Translations under genes and position numbers: made by a program | Origin: Lysobacteraceae bacterium | GTDB taxonomy: Bacteria > Pseudomonadota > Gammaproteobacteria > Xanthomonadales > Xanthomonadaceae | Direction: 5' to 3' | NCBI GenBank assembly: GCA_004173415.1 | Contig: SEHC01000072.1 | Coordinates: forward strand, 1-9,606 | Length of the DNA: 9,606 bases | Part shown: positions 5,959 to 9,606 of the stretch, one piece after another | Position numbering within the stretch: the stretch's first letter is position 1 | How the letters are laid out: every line of letters begins with the position of its first letter | Notes under the pieces: generated by a model | Database searches by the model: none | Told to the model about the DNA's origin: nothing | The model's input: the letters and a program-made list of their open reading frames with translations, nothing else

Positions 5959-7047
5959 CTAGCCCCCGCGCAGGACCTGCCCGTGTTCCACGTGGAACCG
6001 GGCTACCGGGAGATCGAGCGCCTGCAGCGCCGCAGGTGGTTCGGTGCCGGTGATGAAGAGCTGGGCGCCACTGCCGCGCAACCGCCCCAGCACCCGGCCC
6101 TGGTGCTGGCGATCTAGCTCGGAGGACAGGTCGTCCAGGGCGATGATCGGCCACTCCCCGCGCCGCTCGGCGTAATCCTCGGCCTGGGCCAACAGTGCAG
6201 AAAGGGCGGACAGCTTGGCCTGCCCGCGCGACAGCGCCTCCCGGTTGGGATGGGCGGCGTAGTCGATGCGCCAGTCCGCGCGATGCGGACCCACCGTGGT
6301 ATAGCCCAAAGCCCGGTCGCGGTCGCGGGCCAGCAGCAGGGCGTCGGCCAGGGACATGTCGGCGCTCCGCCATCCCGACAGGTAGTCCAGATGGGCGACG
6401 CCCAAGGCCGGCGCCAAGGCACCGGCGACGTCCTGCAGCCTGGACTGCAGCTGCTGCAGGTACTGCTGGCGATGGCGGGACAGGGGCTCGCCCGCGTCGG
6501 CCAGTTCATGGTCCCAGGCATCGAGCTGGCTGCCTCCGGCCCCGGACTTGAGCAGGGCGTTGCGCTGCTTGAGCGCCCGCCCATAACGTCGCCAGAGGGG
6601 CAGGAACAGTGGTTCCACGTGGAACAAGCCCCAATCCATGAAACGTCGGCGTGGTTCGCCCCCACCGGTGACCAGGGCATGGCTGCCCGGTTCGAAGCTG
6701 ACCACGGCCAGGGCGGCACACAACTCGCCCAGCTGGGTCACCGCCTGGCCGTCCAGGCGCCCGGTCCAGGCCTGGCCGGTGTGGCGCAGGCCCGCCCGGC
6801 GGCGTCGACCTTCCTCGCCCTCCTGCCACTCAACGAACACCTCGACCGCCTCGGCCCCGGTGCGCACCAGTCCGTCGCGTACCCGGCCACGAAAACTGCG
6901 CCCATAGGCCATCAGGTGGAGGGCTTCCAGCAGGCTGGTCTTGCCCGCGCCATTGTCGCCGGTGACCAGATTGAGTCCCGGCGCAGGTTCGATCGCCACG
7001 GACTGGAAACGCCGCAGGCCGCTGGCGGTAAGCCGGGTCACCTGCAT
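5959..7047 (-). CDS. recF: RecF, DNA replication/repair SMC-like ATPase
   Basis: RecF binds gapped DNA and, with RecO and RecR, loads RecA at single-strand gaps. The 362-residue product has the full ABC/SMC-like ATPase set: Walker A GDNGAGKT (30-37), signature LSRGQ (272-276), Walker B IIALDD (301-306) and D-loop SELD (309-312). The DWGLFHVEP (138-146) and LKQRNALLK segments are typical of gammaproteobacterial RecF. The length is normal. The ATG at 7047 has no recognisable ribosome binding site and no in-frame alternative nearby; it lies only 18 nt after the hairpin at 7066-7091. Two perfect parS sites fall inside the gene and encode FHVE at 142-145 and again at 351-354. The stop codon is part of the palindrome GGGCTAGCCC at 5956-5965, which lacks a T-run and is not called a terminator. 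Confidence 0.96.
   Translation of the reverse strand: MQVTRLTASGLRRFQSVAIEPAPGLNLVTGDNGAGKTSLLEALHLMAYGRSFRGRVRDGLVRTGAEAVEVFVEWQEGEEGRRRRAGLRHTGQAWTGRLDGQAVTQLGELCAALAVVSFEPGSHALVTGGGEPRRRFMDWGLFHVEPLFLPLWRRYGRALKQRNALLKSGAGGSQLDAWDHELADAGEPLSRHRQQYLQQLQSRLQDVAGALAPALGVAHLDYLSGWRSADMSLADALLLARDRDRALGYTTVGPHRADWRIDYAAHPNREALSRGQAKLSALSALLAQAEDYAERRGEWPIIALDDLSSELDRQHQGRVLGRLRGSGAQLFITGTEPPAALQALDLPVARFHVEHGQVLRGG
5984..5999 (+). promoter_or_regulatory. parS: parS centromere site (inside the 3' end of recF)
   Basis: TGTTCCACGTGGAACC is a full 16-bp match to the form of parS known from Pseudomonas chromosomes, and its inner 14 bp form a perfect palindrome. ParB binds parS, spreads, and with ParA segregates the newly copied origin region. 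On the coding strand it encodes RFHVEH near the RecF C-terminus. Confidence 0.92.
6611..6626 (-). promoter_or_regulatory. parS: parS centromere site (mid recF)
   Basis: TGTTCCACGTGGAACC on the minus strand, identical to the sites at 5984 and 7099 but in opposite orientation if the asymmetric end bases are used to orient it. It lies within recF and encodes LFHVEP (residues 141-146). It starts 627 bp from the site at 5984 and 488 bp before the site at 7099. Confidence 0.92.
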
Positions 7048-7065
7048 GGGCGGGGCCGAAAACGA

Positions 7066-7091
7066 CTTCGCCCGGAATCATCCGGGCGAAG
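7066..7091 (-). terminator. Intrinsic-terminator-like hairpin between dnaN and recF
   Basis: CTTCGCCCGGA (7066-7076) and TCCGGGCGAAG (7081-7091) form a perfect, GC-rich 11-bp stem with a 4-nt loop. In the dnaN-to-recF direction it is followed by TCGTTTTC, a broken T-run, and preceded by CAAAACCCC; in the other direction it is followed by GGGGTTTTG. It is therefore a plausible, perhaps partial, terminator or attenuator that would reduce read-through from dnaN into recF. The recF ATG is only 18 nt further on, so the structure might also influence recF translation. Confidence 0.7.
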
Positions 7092-7098
7092 GGGGTTT

Positions 7099-7114
7099 TG
7101 TTCCACGTGGAACC
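7099..7114 (+). promoter_or_regulatory. parS: parS centromere site (dnaN-recF spacer)
   Basis: TGTTCCACGTGGAACC, a 16-bp parS match in non-coding DNA, 9 bp past the end of dnaN and 7 bp from the terminator-like hairpin. This copy is free of coding constraint, which supports selection for ParB binding at the identical recF copies too. Confidence 0.93.
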
Positions 7115-7123
7115 GCATCTGGG

Positions 7124-8206
7124 TCACAGGCGCAGCGGCATCACCACGTGCCGGCATTTCTCGCTGCTGGCTTCCCGTACCAGGGCCGAGGAATTGGCAT
7201 CGCGCAGCTGGATGATGACGTGCTCATCGCGCAAGGCCGACAGCGCATCGAGCAGGTAATTGACGTTGAAGCCGATCGCCAGGTCGCTGACCTTGGTCTC
7301 GGCTTCGATTTCTTCCTGGGCTTCTTCCTGCTCCGGGTTGTGGGCGCTGATCTTCAGCTGTCCCGGCGATACCTCGACCCGCACGCCGCGGTACTTCTCG
7401 TTGGACAGGATCGCGGCCCGCTGCAATGCCGCGCGCAGGACTTCCCGGTCCAGCTTGACCTCGCGGTCGGCACCGATCGGAATCACCGCGGCGTAGTCCG
7501 GGAAACGGCCATCGATCAGCTTGGAAGTGAAGCTCACGTCGTCGCGCTTGACCCGGATGTGGTTGCGGCCGATCTCCAGCTCCAGCTCGCGATCGCCGTT
7601 CTCCAGCAACCGCTGCAATTCGGTCACGCCCTTGCGCGGCACGATGATCTGGCGCTTGGCGCCTGCGGCGCCTTCCAGGGCGGTTTCGCACAAGGCCAGG
7701 CGGTGGCCATCGGTGGCCACGCAGCGCAGCAACTTGTCGCCGAGGTCGAACAGCAAGCCGTTGAGGTAATAGCGCACGTCCTGCTGGGCCATGGCGAAGG
7801 CAGTGCGCTCGATCAGCTCCTTCAATGCCGCCTCGGGAACGGTGACGCGCTCGGTGGCCTCGACTTCATCCACCGAAGGGAAGTCGTTGGCCGGCAGGGT
7901 CGCCAGGGTGAAGCGGCTGCGGCCGGCTTGCACGGTGACCTTGTCCCCGGTCTGGGAGACAGTGACCTTGCTGCCGTCGGGCAGGGCACGAATGATCTCG
8001 AACAGCTTGCGTGCCGGAATCGTGGTCTCGCCGTCCTGGGCATCGTCGACCGCGCTGCGCGCAATCATCTCGACTTCCAGGTCCGTACCGGTCAGCGAGA
8101 GCTGCCCGCCCTGCACCTGGACCAGGAAATTGGCCAGGACCGGCAAGGTCTGCCGGCGTTCGACCACGTTGACGACTTGCGCCAACGGCTTCAGGAAAGC
8201 TATCAA
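7124..8206 (-). CDS. dnaN: DNA polymerase III beta sliding clamp (start uncertain)
   Basis: DnaN is the ring-shaped dimeric clamp that gives DNA polymerase III its processivity and also binds repair and regulatory proteins. From AFLKPLAQVVNVVERR onward the protein is a normal Xanthomonadaceae-like clamp: SLTGTDLEVEM, FTLATLPANDFP, QDVRYYLNGLLF, VATDGHRLALCE, DGRFPDY, ILSNEKYRGVRV, NPEQEEAQEE, GFNVNYLLDAL, and C-terminal MPLRL of the partner-binding pocket. The start is odd. The first residues of the fold, close to MRFTLQRE in relatives, are missing and there is no in-frame ATG or GTG before the stop at 8255-8257. A TTG at 8206 gives 360 residues and loses most of the first beta strand; a CTG at 8221 would give 365, close to the usual 366. 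Neither has a ribosome binding site. The coordinates given use the TTG. A deletion, an assembly error or a rare start codon are all possible. Confidence 0.93.
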   Translation of the reverse strand: MIAFLKPLAQVVNVVERRQTLPVLANFLVQVQGGQLSLTGTDLEVEMIARSAVDDAQDGETTIPARKLFEIIRALPDGSKVTVSQTGDKVTVQAGRSRFTLATLPANDFPSVDEVEATERVTVPEAALKELIERTAFAMAQQDVRYYLNGLLFDLGDKLLRCVATDGHRLALCETALEGAAGAKRQIIVPRKGVTELQRLLENGDRELELEIGRNHIRVKRDDVSFTSKLIDGRFPDYAAVIPIGADREVKLDREVLRAALQRAAILSNEKYRGVRVEVSPGQLKISAHNPEQEEAQEEIEAETKVSDLAIGFNVNYLLDALSALRDEHVIIQLRDANSSALVREASSEKCRHVVMPLRL

Positions 8207-8230
8207 GGTCCGTTGGAACAGGGTGCAAGC

Positions 8231-8239
8231 TGTGGATAA
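8231..8239 (-). promoter_or_regulatory. DnaA box, perfect consensus (dnaA-dnaN spacer)
   Basis: TTATCCACA on the minus strand is an exact match to the high-affinity DnaA box TTATNCACA. It faces the box at 8266-8274, and the two form an 11-bp inverted repeat, CTGTGGATAAC and GTTGTCCACAG, with one mismatch and a 24-bp spacer. It lies about 25 bp upstream of the TTG start of dnaN. It may be part of the origin or control transcription into dnaN. Confidence 0.75.
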
Positions 8240-8265
8240 CTTTTGCCCCGATTTTCATCCCCAAG

Positions 8266-8274
8266 TTGTCCACA
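8266..8274 (+). promoter_or_regulatory. DnaA box, one mismatch (dnaA-dnaN spacer)
   Basis: TTGTCCACA differs from TTATCCACA at one position and is the partner arm of the inverted repeat with the box at 8231-8239. It lies 14 bp past the dnaA stop. The pairing and shared CAG flank make chance unlikely, but two boxes alone do not define an origin. Confidence 0.6.
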
Positions 8275-8288
8275 GGGCCTTACCGACT

Positions 8289-9605
8289 TTACTCACTGAG
8301 TTTGCGGATCAGTTTGTCCCAGTCTTCATGCAGCTTGCCGTCGGTCTCCATCAGGTTGCGGATCTGCCGGCAGGCATGCAGCACGGTGGTGTGGTCGCGA
8401 CCGGCGAAGGCATCGCCGATCTCGGGCAGGCTGTGTTCGGTCAGTTCCTTGGCCAGGGCCATTGCCACCTGTCGCGGGCGCGCCAGTGAGCGCGTGCGCC
8501 GCTTGGACAGCAAATCCTTGACCTGCAGGCCGTAATAGTCTGCCACGGTCTTCTGGATGTTGGGGATGCTGATCGCCTGCTGCTGCGCGCGCAGCAGATC
8601 GCGCAGGGTCTCCTGGGCGAACTCCGGGGTGATGGCCCTGCCGGTGAAGTTGGCGCGGGCGGTGAGCGTGTTCAGGGCGCCTTCCAGGTCGCGCACGTTG
8701 GAGCGCATCTTCTTGGCCAGCAGGAAGGCGACGTCATCGGGGATCTGCGCGCCACGCTCGTGGGCCTTGGCCAGCACGATCGCCGCGCGGGTTTCGAAAT
8801 CCGGCGGTTCGATCGCCACCGACAGGCCCCAGGCCAGGCGCGATTTCAGCCGCGGTTCGAGGCCCTCGACTTCGCGCGGATAGCGGTCGCAGGTCAGGAT
8901 GATCTGCTGCTTGCCGTCGAACAGCGCATTGAAGGTATGGAAGAACTCCTCCTGGGTGCGGTCCTTGCCGGCGAAGAACTGGATGTCGTCAATCAGCAGC
9001 GCATCGACCTGCTGGAAGCGGCGCTTGAACTGGTCCATCGATTTCTCGATCAGGGCCTTGGTCATCGCGCTGAAGAACTGTTCCGAACGCAGGTACAGCA
9101 CGCGCGCGGCGGGATTCTGCCGGCGCAACTCGTTGCCGGCCGCGAACATCAGGTGGGTCTTGCCCAGCCCGGTGCCGCCGTACAGCAGCAGCGGATTGTG
9201 CGAACGGTCGCCGGGCTTCTGCGCGGCCTGCCAGGCCGCCGCGCGGCCCAGCTGGTTGCTGCGGCCCTCGACGAAATTGTCGAAGGTGTAGTGCGAATCC
9301 AGGTTGCCGGCGTAAGGCTCCGACGAGACCGGGATGCCCGGCGCGGCGAAGGTGATGGGCTCGGGCGCGCGGGCGCGCGAACCGATCTCCACAGAAACGT
9401 CACGATGCCCGGCGAAATGTCCCAGCAGGTCCTGGATCCGGCCCAGGTAGCGTTCGCGGACCTGTTCGACGATGAAGGCATTGGGTGCGTACAGCACCAT
9501 GGCGTCGACGCGTTGCTCGGCCTGCAGGGGCTTGAGCCAGGTGTGGACATCCTCGGCCGGCAGTTCGGCTTCCAGTCGTTCGAGGCAGCGGGGCCAGGCA
9601 TCCAT
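8289..9605 (-). CDS. dnaA: Chromosomal replication initiator DnaA
   Basis: DnaA binds DnaA boxes at oriC, oligomerises with ATP and melts the origin. The 438-residue protein appears complete, beginning MDAWPRCLERLEAELP as in Xanthomonas; the window ends one base before the ATG. Domain I (about 1-75) has the HTWLKPLQ segment that contacts partner proteins. Domain II is a short linker (about 76-103). Domain III holds Walker A GGTGLGKT (143-150), Walker B LLIDD (203-207), sensor I LTCDRYP (237-243), the arginine finger in PRLKSR (Arg256) and sensor II RDLEGAL (Arg305). Domain IV has the DnaA signature GRDHTTVLHACRQI (402-415), which binds the DnaA box. Lengths and motifs are normal. The ribosome binding site and promoter lie outside the window. 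Confidence 0.98.
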   Translation of the reverse strand: MDAWPRCLERLEAELPAEDVHTWLKPLQAEQRVDAMVLYAPNAFIVEQVRERYLGRIQDLLGHFAGHRDVSVEIGSRARAPEPITFAAPGIPVSSEPYAGNLDSHYTFDNFVEGRSNQLGRAAAWQAAQKPGDRSHNPLLLYGGTGLGKTHLMFAAGNELRRQNPAARVLYLRSEQFFSAMTKALIEKSMDQFKRRFQQVDALLIDDIQFFAGKDRTQEEFFHTFNALFDGKQQIILTCDRYPREVEGLEPRLKSRLAWGLSVAIEPPDFETRAAIVLAKAHERGAQIPDDVAFLLAKKMRSNVRDLEGALNTLTARANFTGRAITPEFAQETLRDLLRAQQQAISIPNIQKTVADYYGLQVKDLLSKRRTRSLARPRQVAMALAKELTEHSLPEIGDAFAGRDHTTVLHACRQIRNLMETDGKLHEDWDKLIRKLSE

Positions 9606-9606
9606 C

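Noticed and set aside
5956..5965. GGGCTAGCCC palindrome at the recF stop codon as a possible terminator
   Set aside because: A hairpin here would have a short stem and no T-run follows in the direction of transcription.
363..7986. GGGCAGGG octamers at 363-370, 2151-2158 and 7979-7986, resembling FtsK-orienting KOPS
   Set aside because: There are only three, all in GC-rich coding DNA, and they point opposite to the direction expected for an origin at the right-hand side; too few to call a signal.
8256..8273. GTG (8273) and ATG (8258) upstream of dnaN as its start codon
   Set aside because: They open a different frame that runs through the dnaN start region as an unrelated R/G/P-rich peptide; they would require a frameshift to reach AFLKPL and still would not supply the expected N-terminus.

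Overview
This window is the dnaA-proximal core of a GC-rich gammaproteobacterial chromosome. The protein sequences and the gene order dnaA-dnaN-recF-gyrB-CPBP protease-M48 protease-TPR protein-tonB fit the Xanthomonadaceae (Xanthomonas, Stenotrophomonas, Lysobacter, Pseudoxanthomonas and relatives). The genus cannot be fixed by reading alone. Every convincing gene lies on the minus strand, so transcription runs from the right edge to the left edge. The right edge stops one base upstream of the dnaA start codon, so the dnaA promoter and any origin upstream of dnaA lie outside. The left edge cuts tonB after about 66 codons.

Layout from right to left: dnaA (initiator), an 82-bp spacer with two facing DnaA boxes, dnaN (sliding clamp, with an abnormal start), a 76-bp spacer with a perfect parS site and a terminator-like hairpin, recF (with two more perfect parS sites inside its coding sequence), a 135-bp spacer with an extended -10 promoter, gyrB, a CPBP/CAAX-type membrane protease, a candidate 25-codon ORF, an M48 zinc metalloprotease lipoprotein, a secreted TPR protein, a 159-bp regulatory spacer, and the start of tonB. 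No stretch over 300 bp lacks a gene. The 114-bp gap at 1548-1661 shows nothing I can call beyond the ribosome binding site of the TPR gene.

The first four genes handle replication initiation (DnaA), processivity (DnaN), gap repair (RecF) and supercoiling (GyrB). The three parS sites show that this block is also a likely ParB loading zone for origin segregation. The distal genes act at the cell envelope: an inner-membrane protease, an outer-membrane-lipoprotein protease, a periplasmic TPR protein and the TonB energy transducer.

This is conserved chromosome, not an accessory island, and I see no mobile element, CRISPR array, phage gene or new multi-gene system. The points that deserve a second look are the three 16-bp parS sites, two of them written into recF in the same codon frame; the dnaN gene, which lacks an in-frame ATG or GTG and its usual first residues next to a short dnaA-dnaN spacer; a micro-ORF that exactly bridges the two protease genes by ATGA overlaps; and a 12-bp operator-like palindrome in front of tonB.
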